This document shows positions 1 through 18,370 of a stretch of 64,000 nucleotides of DNA, piece by piece (the stretch's first letter is position 1; the number at the start of each line of letters is the position of its first letter). The position numbers and the translations under genes are program-made. The notes under the pieces are model-generated. The model was not told where the DNA came from. It saw nothing but the letters and a program-made list of their open reading frames with translations, and did no database searches. The stretch is from Helicobacter cappadocius. Its GTDB lineage: Bacteria > Campylobacterota > Campylobacteria > Campylobacterales > Helicobacteraceae. The stretch spans positions 1-64,000 of the forward strand of contig NZ_JAUYZK010000003.1 of NCBI RefSeq assembly GCF_030688855.1, in the 5' to 3' direction.

Positions 1-165
1 GATGAAGCGATGCTCTTTGGTGGTAAAGCTAATGCGATGGTATTAGATAATGAAGAGATGAAGAATACGCAAGGAGAAGGTTTTTTTCTAGGACTTTTAG
101 GAGCTGCTCTCACTCCTGTTGCTGTTCAGTTTGGGAATTGGATTGGCGATAAACTATTTCGTTAA
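1..165 (+). CDS. 3' end of a small bacteriocin-like peptide gene (partial)
   Basis: An open frame runs from the window edge to TAA at 163-165 and gives 54 residues. It contains the segment NEEMKNTQGEG followed by a hydrophobic, glycine-rich C-terminus ending in GNWIGDKLFR. The E-M pair seven to eight residues before a glycine-containing cleavage-like site resembles double-glycine leaders of class II bacteriocins and microcins, but the -1 position would be Glu rather than Gly or Ala, so the match is imperfect. An in-frame ATG lies at 10, but the true start may lie outside the window. The stop is 31 bases before the next gene, so the two may be co-transcribed. The secreted-peptide role is inference; it could also be an ordinary small hypothetical protein. 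Confidence 0.5.
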   Translation, partial: DEAMLFGGKANAMVLDNEEMKNTQGEGFFLGLLGAALTPVAVQFGNWIGDKLFR

Positions 166-196
166 ATCTTTTCAATCAAAATAAGCAGGAGAAAAA

Positions 197-1099
197 ATGA
201 AAAATATATATTTTCTTTTTATCCTAGCTCTTGCCCTCAATGTGGTCTCTGCCAGACCTCCCATAGAGGGTGATGTGCTAGATGGTAATGATTTTGTATT
301 AGATGTAGATATTTCAAATTCCTTGACAAACCGACTAGGAAATACATCCGCTCCTTATCTTTCAGATATTTCCGGTATAAACGGTCAATATATTCCTATC
401 CCTTCATATGTAAAAAGTGAAGACATTGTACAAAACAATGTGATGTTAAATCTTAATTTTAGATATGGACTTTTTAATTATTTTGAATTTTTTGCCAATG
501 GAAATGGTTATTATCAATTTTCATCCTCCAGAGATGAAGGCGGTCTTACTAAAAAAATAAATTTTGCGAATGCAAATATTGGACTTATGGCTACATTATA
601 TAAAAGTGATACTTTCCGCCTTATTATAGGTGATAACTCAGATATCATAGATAATGCGATATTTAATAACTCTGATTCGCATATAAACTATTTCAAAGGG
701 CATACATTTTTTATAAACCTAGTTTCAAGTGCAGGTAATGAAAATATTTTTTTCACTAGTGTAACACAACTCTACTATAGACTGAATATGACTCAAGCAT
801 ACAACGATATGAGTTTTAAAAATGGTGATGAATATGGGGCAAGTGCATTTTTATACTTTGGTCAAAACAATACGCTTGGATTTGTAGGACTAAAGGGAAC
901 TATTAGAGATTCTGACACAATTGATGGTTTGCGTCTTAAAAACAATCATTTTAATGGATTTGGAACTGGTATTACAATTGGCGTAAAACACGATTTTAAC
1001 GATCATTTTGGTGCAAAATTCTCTGTAAATTATATGAACTATGCGATAGATTATAATAGTAGTGATGCAAGCATAACTGTCGGATTTTATATTAAATAA
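197..1099 (+). CDS. secreted or outer membrane protein of unknown function
   Basis: The 300-residue product starts with a clear signal peptide (MKNIYFLFILALALNVVSA, cleavage near residue 19-20). The rest alternates polar and aromatic residues in short strands with many Asn, Phe, Tyr and Gly, as in beta-barrel or transporter-like outer membrane proteins. The start is supported by AGGAGA a few bases upstream of ATG 197. It sits 31 bases after the small peptide gene and is followed by a hairpin terminator at 1103-1135, so it closes a + strand unit. I do not recognise the family and no catalytic motif is visible. Localisation to the envelope is the only function-level statement I can support. Confidence 0.75.
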   Translation: MKNIYFLFILALALNVVSARPPIEGDVLDGNDFVLDVDISNSLTNRLGNTSAPYLSDISGINGQYIPIPSYVKSEDIVQNNVMLNLNFRYGLFNYFEFFANGNGYYQFSSSRDEGGLTKKINFANANIGLMATLYKSDTFRLIIGDNSDIIDNAIFNNSDSHINYFKGHTFFINLVSSAGNENIFFTSVTQLYYRLNMTQAYNDMSFKNGDEYGASAFLYFGQNNTLGFVGLKGTIRDSDTIDGLRLKNNHFNGFGTGITIGVKHDFNDHFGAKFSVNYMNYAIDYNSSDASITVGFYIK

Positions 1100-1102
1100 T
1101 CT

Positions 1103-1135
1103 ACATTCAGATTCAAAATGAATCTGAATGTTTTA
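1103..1135 (+). terminator. rho-independent terminator after the 197-1099 gene
   Basis: A perfect 11-bp stem (CATTCAGATTC at 1104-1114 with GAATCTGAATG at 1120-1130), extended by an A-T pair, with a 5-base loop, is followed by a run of four T. It begins 4 bases after the stop codon. Confidence 0.8.
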
Positions 1136-1218
1136 ATCTATACATAACACTATTTTAGTTTTAATTTTTCATGGTGAGTAAAACTTAAGATATTTAAACT
1201 TGAGAAATAATTCATTAC

Positions 1219-1270
1219 AAAAAAAAGATAATTCAATACTCTTAGATAAATCTAAAAGAATTGAATTATT
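1219..1270 (-). terminator. rho-independent terminator after fusA
   Basis: On the minus strand, just after the fusA stop, a long stem pairs ATAATTCAAT with ATTGAATTAT and an inner CTTTTAGAT with ATCTAAGAG, and is followed by eight T (1219-1226 read as A on +). It ends the whole tuf-to-fusA block and faces the convergent terminator at 1103-1135. Confidence 0.85.
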
Positions 1271-1274
1271 AAGA

Positions 1275-3353
1275 CTAGCCCTTGCGTTTTTCTACTATTT
1301 CCTTGGCGATATTGGATGGAACTTCTCCATAATGATCAAATTCCATTGAATAAGTTCCTCTACCCTGTGTTGCAGAGCGAAGATCTGTAGAATAACCAAA
1401 CATCTCTGCTAATGGCACAAAGGCATTTACGATCTTAAGTCCCATTCTATCGTCCATAGAATTAATCTGTCCTCTCCTACGATTCAAGTCCCCAATAACA
1501 TCTCCCATATATTCCTCTGGAATTTCGACCTCTACTTTCATCATCGGCTCAAGCAAAACAGGATTCGCATCTCTACAAGCATCTTTAAACGCCATAGAAC
1601 CTGCGATTTTAAATGCCATTTCAGAAGAATCCACATCATGATAACTACCATCATAGAGCGTAACTTTAAAATCCACAACAGGATAACCAGCCAAAACGCC
1701 ACTTTGCATAGCTTCTTGAATTCCTTTATCAACCGCAGGAATATATTCTTTTGGAATAACCCCACCTGAAATTTGATTGGAAAATTCGTAACCTTCGCCA
1801 GGCTCTTTAGGTTCTAGCTTAATAAATACATGCCCGTATTGACCTCTACCACCAGATTGTTTTGCATATTTACATTCTTTATTTACAGAAGACCTAATAG
1901 TTTCGCGGAACGCAACTTGAGGTTGTCCTATTTCAGCCTCAACTTTAAATTCCCTTTTTAAACGATCTACAATAATCTCTAGATGAAGTTCGCCCATACC
2001 ACCTATAAGCGTCTGTCCAGTTTCCTCTTGTGTGCTTACTCTAAAGCTTGGATCTTCTTCTGCTAACTTGCCCAATGCCACACCCATCTTTTCTTGATCT
2101 GCTTTTGTTTTTGGCTCAACAGCAATATGAATAACAGGTTCTGGAAATTCCATTCTCTCTAGTATAACAGGAGCCTTATCATCGCATAGCGTATCTCCTG
2201 TTAGTGTGTCTTTAAGACCAACAAAAGCACAAATCTCTCCAGCATAAACTTCTTTTATATCTTCTCGTTTGTTAGAATGCATTTTTAAGAGTCTTCCAAC
2301 ACGTTCTTTTTTGCCTTTTGTAGAATTAAAAACATAGCTTCCTGACTCTAGCATCCCCCTATAAACACGAACAAATGTAAGTTGCCCCACAAAAGGATCT
2401 GTCATTATTTTAAATGCAAGTCCTGCAAAAGCTCCATTATCAGTAGATTCAACATGAATCTCTTCTTCTGTTTTAGGATCAATCCCTTTAATATCCACAA
2501 CCTCTGTAGGAGAGGGTAAAAATTCAACAACCGCATCAAGGAGAGTTTGGACACCTTTATTTTTAAAAGACGATCCACAAAGCATTGGAATGAGACTCAT
2601 ATTGTGACAACCTATTTTAATGCCTTTTCTTATCTCTGTAGCAGTCAATTCTTCCCCGCCTAAATATTTTTCCATCAAATTTTCATCTTGTTCAGCAGCA
2701 GCTTCAATAAGTCTTTCTCGATATTCTTTTGCCTTATCTATAAGATCTGCAGGTATTTCTTCAATATCGTATTTAGCACCCATTGTCTCATCATTCCAGA
2801 CAATAGCTCTCATCTCAATAAGATCAACAACCCCCTTAAAAGTATCTTCTGCTCCAATTGGAATATTAATAGGAACAGGATTAGCTTTTAATCTTTGTTT
2901 GATCTGAGATTCAACATTGTAGAAATTAGCTCCAATTCTATCCATTTTATTTACAAAAACCATTCTTGGAACACCGTATTTATTCGCTTGTCTCCAAACA
3001 GTCTCACTCTGTGGCTGAACTCCACCAACTGAACAAAACACAGCAACAGCACCATCTAAGACCCTCATAGATCTTTCAACTTCAATCGTAAAATCAACGT
3101 GTCCAGGAGTATCAATAAGATTTATTTGACAATCTTTCCAATAACAGGTTGTCGCAGCAGATGTAATGGTGATACCCCTTTCTTTTTCTTGTTCCATCCA
3201 GTCCATAGTCGCTGCACCATCATGCACTTCACCTATTTTATGACTGACGCCTGTATAAAAAAGTATTCTCTCTGAAGTAGTTGTCTTTCCAGCATCAATA
3301 TGAGCAGCTATACCGATATTTCTGATTCTTTCTAATGGTGTTTTTCTTGCCAT
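1275..3353 (-). CDS. fusA: elongation factor G
   Basis: Translational GTPase that drives ribosomal translocation and, with RRF, recycling. The 692-residue length is the usual bacterial size. The P-loop AHIDAGKT lies near residues 17-24, DTPGH near 81-85 and NKMD near 135-138, followed by domain II, the domain IV segment with [10 protein letters not shown], and the C-terminal domain V with GDLNRRRGQ. It is the last gene of the rpsL-rpsG-fusA string, separated by 72 bases from rpsG, and is followed by a strong terminator. tuf is not adjacent here but lies upstream in the same long block. Identification is secure. Confidence 0.98.
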   Translation of the reverse strand: MARKTPLERIRNIGIAAHIDAGKTTTSERILFYTGVSHKIGEVHDGAATMDWMEQEKERGITITSAATTCYWKDCQINLIDTPGHVDFTIEVERSMRVLDGAVAVFCSVGGVQPQSETVWRQANKYGVPRMVFVNKMDRIGANFYNVESQIKQRLKANPVPINIPIGAEDTFKGVVDLIEMRAIVWNDETMGAKYDIEEIPADLIDKAKEYRERLIEAAAEQDENLMEKYLGGEELTATEIRKGIKIGCHNMSLIPMLCGSSFKNKGVQTLLDAVVEFLPSPTEVVDIKGIDPKTEEEIHVESTDNGAFAGLAFKIMTDPFVGQLTFVRVYRGMLESGSYVFNSTKGKKERVGRLLKMHSNKREDIKEVYAGEICAFVGLKDTLTGDTLCDDKAPVILERMEFPEPVIHIAVEPKTKADQEKMGVALGKLAEEDPSFRVSTQEETGQTLIGGMGELHLEIIVDRLKREFKVEAEIGQPQVAFRETIRSSVNKECKYAKQSGGRGQYGHVFIKLEPKEPGEGYEFSNQISGGVIPKEYIPAVDKGIQEAMQSGVLAGYPVVDFKVTLYDGSYHDVDSSEMAFKIAGSMAFKDACRDANPVLLEPMMKVEVEIPEEYMGDVIGDLNRRRGQINSMDDRMGLKIVNAFVPLAEMFGYSTDLRSATQGRGTYSMEFDHYGEVPSNIAKEIVEKRKG

Positions 3354-3425
3354 TTTTTTCCTTAATTTGAAAATTTTATATGATAGATGAAGTTCAAAGA
3401 AGAGAGTGATAAAATCACTCTAAAA

Positions 3426-3893
<468 letters not shown>

Positions 3894-3905
3894 TTAATTC
3901 CTTCC

Positions 3906-4295
3906 TTATTTTTTATCAGAACCAGCTTTAGCTTTTTTTGCACCATACTTACTTCTAGAAACCGTTCTTTTCGCAACACCAGCAGTATCTAATGCACCTC
4001 TAATTATATGATACTTAACACCAGGTAAGTCTTTTACCCTTCCACCTCTAACAAGTACGATAGAGTGCTCTTGGAGATTATGACCTTCTCCAGGAATATA
4101 ACTGATAACTTCAACCTTACTTGTAAGTCTAACTTTAGCAACTTTTCTCAAAGCTGAGTTAGGTTTCTTTGGTGTTGTCGTATAAACACGTGTGCAAACA
4201 CCTCTTCTTTGAGGACATTCCAACAATGCTGGAGACTTGGTTTTCTTAATAACTTTCTTTCGTTCTTTTCTGACTAACTGATTGATGGTTGGCAC
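3906..4295 (-). CDS. rpsL: 30S ribosomal protein S12
   Basis: The 129-residue product begins [13 protein letters not shown] and contains the [19 protein letters not shown] segment, where streptomycin-resistance changes map in other species; the usual Lys is present there, so it looks wild type. S12 sits at the decoding centre and controls accuracy. It follows rpoBC by 82 bases, a gap that contains a stem-loop (4326-4343). Confidence 0.98.
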   Translation of the reverse strand: MPTINQLVRKERKKVIKKTKSPALLECPQRRGVCTRVYTTTPKKPNSALRKVAKVRLTSKVEVISYIPGEGHNLQEHSIVLVRGGRVKDLPGVKYHIIRGALDTAGVAKRTVSRSKYGAKKAKAGSDKK

Positions 4296-4325
4296 TATTT
4301 AATTCCTTTTGTAAATTTAAATAAA

Positions 4326-4343
4326 TGGTGTAATTCTACACCA
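4326..4343 (-). terminator. stem-loop in the rpoBC-rpsL gap, possible partial terminator
   Basis: TGGTGTA pairs perfectly with TACACCA around a 4-base loop. On the minus strand it is followed by TTTATTTAAATTT, a T-rich but interrupted tail. It could lower read-through from rpoBC into rpsL-rpsG-fusA or stabilise a 3' end. No independent promoter for rpsL was identified. Confidence 0.45.
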
Positions 4344-4377
4344 AAAAATCTTTTATTTATCTTAGATAGACAAATAT

Positions 4378-13050
<8,673 letters not shown>

Positions 13051-13074
13051 TCAGTGGAATTTAAGAAGAGTCAA

Positions 13075-13168
13075 ACACTCCAAATAAATTCAATTTCTAA
13101 ACATTAAATTTATCTGGAGTGTCTATAAATACAAATAGCCCAAAAAATAGATTATCTATCTTTTGGGC
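13075..13168 (-). promoter_or_regulatory. two large stem-loops in the rplL-rpoBC spacer
   Basis: Two inverted repeats fill the spacer. The first on the minus strand pairs GCCCAAAAGATAGAT with a near-perfect partner across 13138-13168. The second pairs ACACTCCAGATAAATTT with a partner ending at 13075 (arms about 13075-13093 and 13104-13122). Neither has a long T run right after it. A partial terminator between rplL and rpoB is known in E. coli, where it lowers polymerase relative to ribosomal protein output; a similar attenuating role here is inference. Confidence 0.5.
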
Positions 13169-13193
13169 AAAAACTAAATCTTTACGCTGAAAA

Positions 13194-13565
13194 TTATTTA
13201 ATTTCAACTTTAGCACCAGCATCTTCAAGTTTTTTCTTAAATGCTTCAGCGTCTTCTTTATTTACACCTTCTTTGATATTATGGGGCGTATTTTCTGTGG
13301 CATCTTTAGCTTCTTTAAGTCCAAGACCAGTAATTTCTCGAACAGCTTTGATGACATTAATTTTATTCGCACCACTATCAAGTAAAACAACATTAAATTC
13401 TGTTTTTTCTTCTGCGACCGCACCACCAGCAGCAACTGCCCCAGCAACAACTGTGGGAGCTGCACTAACTCCAAATTTCTCTTCAAAAGCCTTAACAAGT
13501 TCTGATAATTCAAGAACTGACAAGCCTCCAATATAATCTAAAATCTCTTCTTTTGTAATAGCCAT
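13194..13565 (-). CDS. rplL: 50S ribosomal protein L7/L12
   Basis: The 123-residue acidic protein has an N-terminal dimerisation helix ([19 protein letters not shown]), an Ala/Gly-rich hinge near residues 35-52 and the C-terminal factor-binding domain with [18 protein letters not shown]. It forms the stalk that recruits EF-G, EF-Tu and other translational GTPases, all encoded in this block. It follows rplJ by 16 bases and is separated from rpoBC by structured spacer RNA. Confidence 0.98.
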   Translation of the reverse strand: MAITKEEILDYIGGLSVLELSELVKAFEEKFGVSAAPTVVAGAVAAGGAVAEEKTEFNVVLLDSGANKINVIKAVREITGLGLKEAKDATENTPHNIKEGVNKEDAEAFKKKLEDAGAKVEIK

Positions 13566-13581
13566 AATAGTCTCCTTGTTT

Positions 13582-14064
13582 TTATTCTTGTTCTTTTTGC
13601 TTTTTAAGATTGTCTAATCCAGTGACAAAATATCTTGCCGGAGCTGTCCAAACAGACAAAAGCATACCAATAAGCTCATCTCTACTAGGCAATTTAGAAA
13701 TAGCCATAATATGATCTAGCTCAACTCTTTCTCCATCAAAGCATCCAGTCTTAATCGCAAATTTATCTTTGTTTGCTTCACCAAATTTTGCAACTAATTT
13801 AGATAAACCTATCTGATCATTTCCCCAAATAAAAATGTTAGTGTCTTTCAAATCTAGATCAGGATACCCAGCATTACTCATAGATATTTTAGCCAAAGTA
13901 TTTTTAATAACCTGAACCTTAACCTGCTCTTTTCTTGCAGACATTCTGAGTTCTTCTAAACTTTTTACTGTCAGACCCTTATAGTCACAAACAAGCAATG
14001 CGGAAGCATTCTTGAATTCTGAACTTAAATGCTCTACCATTTGAGTTTTTTCATTTTTGGTCAT
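13582..14064 (-). CDS. rplJ: 50S ribosomal protein L10
   Basis: The 160-residue product shows the L10 pattern [18 protein letters not shown] with a VCDYKGLTV motif near residues 26-34 and a C-terminal helix that binds L7/L12 dimers. The 96-base gap upstream contains a pairing pattern like the L10 autoregulatory leader. GGAGG lies just before the ATG at 14064. Identification is secure. Confidence 0.97.
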   Translation of the reverse strand: MTKNEKTQMVEHLSSEFKNASALLVCDYKGLTVKSLEELRMSARKEQVKVQVIKNTLAKISMSNAGYPDLDLKDTNIFIWGNDQIGLSKLVAKFGEANKDKFAIKTGCFDGERVELDHIMAISKLPSRDELIGMLLSVWTAPARYFVTGLDNLKKQKEQE

Positions 14065-14078
14065 TTTTCCTCCTTTCC

Positions 14079-14137
14079 AGACTAGACTTCTACAAGGTGA
14101 TTTCTCAATTAAGCATAGCCCTTGTTGTCTTCAGTCT
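14079..14137 (-). promoter_or_regulatory. candidate L10 autoregulatory leader RNA
   Basis: In the rplA-rplJ gap the minus-strand transcript can pair AGACT with AGTCT and ACAAGG with CCTTGT, with GAC/GTC pairs between, around a central loop holding GGGCTATGCTTAATTGAG. The position (immediately upstream of rplJ) and the nested, bulged helix match the known leaders through which L10 with L7/L12 represses rplJL. Assigned by position and pairing only; no covariance search was possible. Confidence 0.5.
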
Positions 14138-14160
14138 AAAGATAAAGCTATTTTATGAAC

Positions 14161-14865
14161 TTACTTCACATCCATAAGCTCTTGCGAGTCAAGTTTAATA
14201 GAAGGAGACATTGTCAATGACAAAATTCCACCTCGAATATATTTCCCCTTAGCACTAGCAGGTTTTAGTCTATTAACCATTCTTACTAATTCTAACATAT
14301 TTTCTTTAATTTTATCTTCAGTAAAACTAACCTTGCCTATAGGAGCGTGAATATTTCCCTTTTTATCAACCCTAAAATTAACTTGACCACTTTTTGCATT
14401 TGTAACAGCTTTTGCTATATCCATAGTGACCGTACCTGTTTTTGGATTTGGCATTAAACCCTTTGGTCCAAGTATTCTACCAACTTTTCCAACAAGTGCC
14501 ATCATATCAGGGGTAGCAATCACCATATCAAAATTCAAGTTACCATTTTTTATATCTTCAGCCAAATCATCATCACCAACTACATCTGCTCCAGCATTTC
14601 TAGCTTCATCAGCCTTCAATCCTTTTGCAAAAACAGCGACTCTTACTTTTTTTCCAGTGCCGTGGGGTAATACAACAGCCCCTCTTATCATTTGATCGGC
14701 ATGTCTTGGGTCAACGCCAAGCTTAAGAGCTAATTCAACAGTCTCATCAAATTTAGCAGAAGCTAAAGTTTTAATTGTACTCACTCCAGTGCTTATATCA
14801 TATGTGCGATTACTATCAATTTTTGAAAGCAAACCTTGCAATCTTTTGGCTACCTTTTTTTCCAT
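14161..14865 (-). CDS. rplA: 50S ribosomal protein L1
   Basis: The 234-residue protein has the canonical L1 features: the [19 protein letters not shown] stretch near residues 36-55, the central [14 protein letters not shown] loop and the C-terminal rRNA-binding segment. L1 forms the mobile stalk that escorts deacylated tRNA from the E site and often represses its own operon. It sits 33 bases after rplK. The start ATG at 14865 gives the typical MEKKVAKR beginning. Confidence 0.98.
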   Translation of the reverse strand: MEKKVAKRLQGLLSKIDSNRTYDISTGVSTIKTLASAKFDETVELALKLGVDPRHADQMIRGAVVLPHGTGKKVRVAVFAKGLKADEARNAGADVVGDDDLAEDIKNGNLNFDMVIATPDMMALVGKVGRILGPKGLMPNPKTGTVTMDIAKAVTNAKSGQVNFRVDKKGNIHAPIGKVSFTEDKIKENMLELVRMVNRLKPASAKGKYIRGGILSLTMSPSIKLDSQELMDVK

Positions 14866-14898
14866 ACCATAAACTCCAATAATTAAATTATTTTAAAA

Positions 14899-15324
14899 TC
14901 AATCAATGATTTCTATACCCATACTTCTTGCACTACCAGCTACAATCTTCTTTGCAGCATCGAGTGTATTTGCATTTAAATCTTCCATTTTAAGATTTGC
15001 TATTTCTTCAAGCTGTGCTTGAGTTAGCTTAGCAATCTTGTTTTTCAAAGGATTGTCTGAGCCTTTTGTAATATTTGCAGTCTTTTTTATCAAATCAGTC
15101 ACAGGTGGCTTCTTTGTGATAAAAGTAAAGCTCTTGTCCTGATAGATAGTGATAACAACTGGAATATTAAAATTTCCCATATCCTTAGTCTTCTCATTGA
15201 ACGCCTTGCAAAACTCCATAATATTAACACCTCTTTGACCAAGAGCAGGACCTACAGGTGGTGAAGGATTTGCCTTACCAGCAGGGATTTGAAGTTTTAA
15301 TTCACCAACAACTTTCTTTGCCAT
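14899..15324 (-). CDS. rplK: 50S ribosomal protein L11
   Basis: The 141-residue protein has the standard L11 length and the signature [29 protein letters not shown] near its start, followed by the rRNA-binding C-terminal domain ending ARSMGIEI. It forms the GTPase-associated centre with the L10/L12 stalk. It lies 24 bases after nusG, the common nusG-rplK-rplA-rplJ-rplL order. Confidence 0.98.
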   Translation of the reverse strand: MAKKVVGELKLQIPAGKANPSPPVGPALGQRGVNIMEFCKAFNEKTKDMGNFNIPVVITIYQDKSFTFITKKPPVTDLIKKTANITKGSDNPLKNKIAKLTQAQLEEIANLKMEDLNANTLDAAKKIVAGSARSMGIEIID

Positions 15325-15348
15325 ATTATTTCCTTAAAAATATTTTGT

Positions 15349-15882
15349 TTATACTATTTTTTCTACTTGTGAATATAGTATTTCTATAGGAGTATTTCTA
15401 CCAAAAATAGAAACATTTAATTTCAATTTTCTATGTTCAATATCATATTCCTCAACTGTTGCTGTAAAATTAGCAAAAGGTCCTTCTACAATCCTTACCA
15501 CTTCACCAGATTCAAAAGATATTTTTGGTTTAGGTGCTGCACGATTCTTGACCTTTTCAAGAATATGATTAATATCAGCTTCTCCTAAAGGTGTGGGTTT
15601 TTTGCTCTCACCTATAAAACGTGCAACTTTAGGTAAAGATTGTATTCTATGCCAAAGAGCAGTATCTAAATCAACTTTGATAAAAACATAACCAGGGTAT
15701 AAACTCTGCTCTGTAACTTTATTTTTAGTCTTTTTTGAAACATCAATGATATCCTCTGTAGGAACAACTATTTCCTTCAAACGATCACCAATTTGATACT
15801 CTTTAACAAGATTCTCAATTGCTCTTTTAACAGCCTGCTCACTACCCGAATAAGTCTGTATAGCATACCAATCTAATGACAT
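15349..15882 (-). CDS. nusG: transcription termination/antitermination factor NusG
   Basis: The 177-residue product begins with the NGN domain (WYAIQTYSGSEQAVKRAIENL, then YPGYVFIKV near residue 65) and ends with a KOW domain (FESGEVVRIVEGPFANFTATVEEYD). NusG binds RNA polymerase and links it to ribosomes or Rho. It is 12 bases downstream of secE and is followed closely by rplK. Confidence 0.98.
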   Translation of the reverse strand: MSLDWYAIQTYSGSEQAVKRAIENLVKEYQIGDRLKEIVVPTEDIIDVSKKTKNKVTEQSLYPGYVFIKVDLDTALWHRIQSLPKVARFIGESKKPTPLGEADINHILEKVKNRAAPKPKISFESGEVVRIVEGPFANFTATVEEYDIEHRKLKLNVSIFGRNTPIEILYSQVEKIV

Positions 15883-15894
15883 AAATTCTCCTAC

Positions 15895-16074
15895 TTACAG
15901 AATACTAGATACAGAAGCAGACAAAATAAGATCAACCAATGCCAAGAACAAAGTAATAACGGTTACTACGATAACCACCGATATTAAAGCATTTCTTATT
16001 TGCTCTTTTGTAGGAAAAATTACCTTCGATAATTCTTCTTTAGCTAATCTATAATATGTAAATATTTTTTTCAT
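15895..16074 (-). CDS. secE: preprotein translocase subunit SecE
   Basis: A 59-residue frame (ATG at 16072-16074, TAA at 15895-15897) encodes MKKIFTYYRLAKEELSKVIFP, then a single hydrophobic segment near residues 30-52. This is the short single-spanning form of SecE: an amphipathic helix with the conserved KVIFPTKEQ element before the membrane helix. It stabilises SecY in the Sec translocon. Its position between tRNA-Trp and nusG is the conserved arrangement. Confidence 0.95.
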   Translation of the reverse strand: MKKIFTYYRLAKEELSKVIFPTKEQIRNALISVVIVVTVITLFLALVDLILSASVSSIL

Positions 16075-16110
16075 AAAATCTCACTTCTAAATTATAACCC
16101 AATTTAAAAA

Positions 16111-16186
16111 TGGCAGGCCAGGAGGGACTCGAACCCCCAACACTCGGTTTTGGAGACCGATGCTCTACCATTAGAGCTACTGACCT
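16111..16186 (-). tRNA. tRNA-Trp (CCA anticodon)
   Basis: The minus strand folds as a 76-base cloverleaf with acceptor AGGTCAG paired to CTGGCCT (one G-T pair), discriminator G and an encoded CCA. The anticodon loop reads CTCCAAA, giving anticodon CCA. It lies between rpmG and secE in the operon. Confidence 0.96.
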
Positions 16187-16203
16187 ATAAGCTAGGAAAA
16201 TTC

Positions 16204-16362
16204 CTAGCTTTTTAGCTTAACTTCCTTATGGACAGTATGTTTGTTAAGCCTAGGGCAGAACTTTTTGAGCTCCAGTTTTTCTGTATTTGTTTTAGCGTTT
16301 TTTGTTGTGCTGTAGTTAATATCACCACATTCAGAACATTTTAGCCCTATTTTAACCTTCAT
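16204..16362 (-). CDS. rpmG: 50S ribosomal protein L33
   Basis: A 52-residue frame (ATG at 16360-16362, TAG at 16204-16206) encodes [20 protein letters not shown], then [15 protein letters not shown]. It keeps the first CxxC pair (CSEC) but the second site has one Cys (FCPRLNKH), so full four-cysteine zinc binding is not evident: a partly zinc-independent form. It follows tuf by 17 bases and precedes tRNA-Trp. The stop codon overlaps a palindrome (16189-16210) that may mark RNA processing between rpmG and the tRNA. Confidence 0.93.
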   Translation of the reverse strand: MKVKIGLKCSECGDINYSTTKNAKTNTEKLELKKFCPRLNKHTVHKEVKLKS

Positions 16363-16379
16363 TTTTATTTCCTAAGTTG

Positions 16380-17579
16380 TTATTCAATAATCTTAGTTAC
16401 AACACCAGCACCGACAGTTCTACCGCCTTCTCTGATAGCAAACTTAGTTCCTAATTCCAAAGCAATAGGACTGATCAATTCTACATTGATTTTAATATTA
16501 TCTCCAGGCATAACCATTTCAACACCTTGTGGTAATCTAATCGCACCAGTTACATCTGTAGTTCTAACATAAAATTGCGGTCTATAGTTATCAAAAAATG
16601 GTGTATGTCTTCCACCCTCTTCTTTTGAGAGAACATAAATTTCACCTTCAAATTTTTTGTGAGGAGTAATAGAACCTGGTTTACATAAGACCATACCTCT
16701 TTCAACTTCTTCTTTCTTGGTTCCTCTTAGAAGAACACCGACATTATCACCAGCTTCTCCTTTGTCTAGTTCTTTTCTAAACATTTCAACACCAGTAACA
16801 GTAGTTTTTTGAGTATCTCTAATACCCACGATTTCTACCTCATCTCCAACTTTTACAACACCTCTTTCAATTCTACCTGTAACAACAGTTCCACGTCCAG
16901 CGATAGAAAATACATCTTCCACAGGCATCAAGAAAGTCTTATCAGTATCTCTTTCTGGAGTTGGAATATATCTATCAACTTCAGCCATAAGCTTTAATAC
17001 TTTTTCTCCCCACTCTCCAACATTGCCAGATTTTGCTTCATCTAATGCTTTCAAAGCAGATCCTGCTACAATAGGAGTATCATCACCTGGAAATTCATAA
17101 GCACTCAAAAGTTCTCTAACTTCCATTTCAACCAAGTCAAGTAATTCTTGATCATCTACCATATCCTGTTTATTTAAGAAAACTACGATATATGGAACTC
17201 CAACTTGTCTAGAAAGAAGTATATGCTCTCTAGTTTGTGGCATAGGACCATCTGCTGCAGATACAACCAAGATAGCTCCATCCATCTGAGCAGCACCTGT
17301 AATCATATTTTTAACATAGTCTGCGTGTCCAGGACAATCTACGTGTGCATAATGTCTATTTTCTGTCTCATATTCAATATGAGAAGTTGCAATTGTAATC
17401 CCTCTTTCTTTTTCTTCTGGAGCATTGTCTATATTATCATAGTCTTTCATTTCTGCAAGACCCTTTAGAGACAAAACAGCAGAAATAGCGGCACTTAGAG
17501 TAGTTTTACCATGATCTACGTGACCAATTGTCCCAATATTAACATGGGGTTTATTCTTGACAAATTTTTCCTTCGCCAT
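16380..17579 (-). CDS. tuf: elongation factor Tu
   Basis: The 399-residue GTPase delivers aminoacyl-tRNA to the ribosome. It has [10 protein letters not shown] near residues 19-28, [12 protein letters not shown] near 80-91 and NKQDMVD near 135-141, followed by beta-barrel domains II and III ending in [13 protein letters not shown]. It is flanked by tRNA genes upstream and rpmG downstream, so its transcript probably starts at the tRNA promoter (18209-18238). No second tuf copy is in the window. Confidence 0.98.
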   Translation of the reverse strand: MAKEKFVKNKPHVNIGTIGHVDHGKTTLSAAISAVLSLKGLAEMKDYDNIDNAPEEKERGITIATSHIEYETENRHYAHVDCPGHADYVKNMITGAAQMDGAILVVSAADGPMPQTREHILLSRQVGVPYIVVFLNKQDMVDDQELLDLVEMEVRELLSAYEFPGDDTPIVAGSALKALDEAKSGNVGEWGEKVLKLMAEVDRYIPTPERDTDKTFLMPVEDVFSIAGRGTVVTGRIERGVVKVGDEVEIVGIRDTQKTTVTGVEMFRKELDKGEAGDNVGVLLRGTKKEEVERGMVLCKPGSITPHKKFEGEIYVLSKEEGGRHTPFFDNYRPQFYVRTTDVTGAIRLPQGVEMVMPGDNIKINVELISPIALELGTKFAIREGGRTVGAGVVTKIIE

Positions 17580-17682
17580 TGTTTTCTCCTGAAATAAATT
17601 TGAATTTTGATTCTAATAAAAGTGTCCTTATAATAATGTTAAACAAAATATTAAAAACACAAATACCAAAATCTAGAAAAAC

Positions 17683-17757
<75 letters not shown>

Positions 17758-17814
17758 AAGTTTTGGAGCTATAAAAAACTTTTAAGTTTTATGAAGTTCA
17801 GCTCCCAGTTAAAA

Positions 17815-17891
17815 TGGAGCGGGAAACGGGGCTCGAACCCGCGACCCTCAGCTTGGAAGGCTGATGCTCTAGCCAACTGAGCTATTCCCGC
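17815..17891 (-). tRNA. tRNA-Gly (TCC anticodon)
   Basis: A 77-base cloverleaf with acceptor GCGGGAA paired to TTCCCGC and an encoded CCA. The anticodon stem TCAGC/GCTGA encloses CTTCCAA, giving anticodon TCC. Confidence 0.96.
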
Positions 17892-17935
17892 ATCTTGCAA
17901 AAACTATAAAACAGCACTCAAATCAGATGATCTAG

Positions 17936-18020
<85 letters not shown>

Positions 18021-18091
18021 CAACAGCTGAAATTATAGTTCAATTAACACTGGTCAAACACTGAATCAGAGAATTCTGTTTAAGGTTTGAA

Positions 18092-18167
18092 TGGAGCTGG
18101 TTAAGGGACTTGAACCCCCGACCTGCTGCTTACAAGGCAGCTGCTCTACCAACTGAGCTAAACCAGC
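18092..18167 (-). tRNA. tRNA-Thr (TGT anticodon)
   Basis: A 76-base cloverleaf with acceptor GCTGGTT paired to AACCAGC and an encoded CCA. The anticodon loop CTTGTAA gives anticodon TGT. It is the promoter-proximal gene of the tRNA-tuf block. Confidence 0.96.
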
Positions 18168-18208
18168 AAACTAAAAAACACCCTGCAATTTATTAAAGCA
18201 AGGGCGGA

Positions 18209-18238
18209 ATTATATTAAAATTTCACTAGCTTTGTCAA
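18209..18238 (-). promoter_or_regulatory. near-consensus promoter of the tRNA-tuf-rpoBC block
   Basis: On the minus strand TTGACA (18233-18238) is followed after 18 bases by TATAAT (18209-18214). Helicobacter promoters usually lack a good -35, so this unusually complete sigma-70 promoter fits a strongly expressed translation operon. The first tRNA begins 41 bases downstream of the -10 element. Confidence 0.75.
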
Positions 18239-18343
18239 GTGCCATAAGAATATTCCGAAACATTATGAAAAATTTAATTCCATTAATTTATTGATATATT
18301 TTTTCTAATTTTCATATTATAATACATTATTTAGAAATTCGTT

Positions 18344-18349
18344 TATAAT
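18344..18349 (+). promoter_or_regulatory. candidate -10 element for manC
   Basis: TATAAT at 18344-18349 lies 22 bases before the manC start in A/T-rich DNA. A second TATAAT is at 18318-18323. Assigned by motif and position only. Confidence 0.45.
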
Positions 18350-18370
18350 CAAAAATAGGATACTGCACTT

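Noticed and set aside
2620-2907. Open frames on the opposite strand of fusA, rpoBC, tuf and ribosomal genes
   Set aside because: They lie wholly inside well-identified genes, have no domain or ribosome binding site, and reflect codon bias of the true strand.
16189-16210. Perfect palindrome between rpmG and tRNA-Trp (AAGCTAGGAAA with its complement), followed by T on +
   Set aside because: Looks like a terminator on + but no + strand gene precedes it; on the minus strand it lacks a T run. More likely an RNA processing or spacing element, so not called as a terminator.
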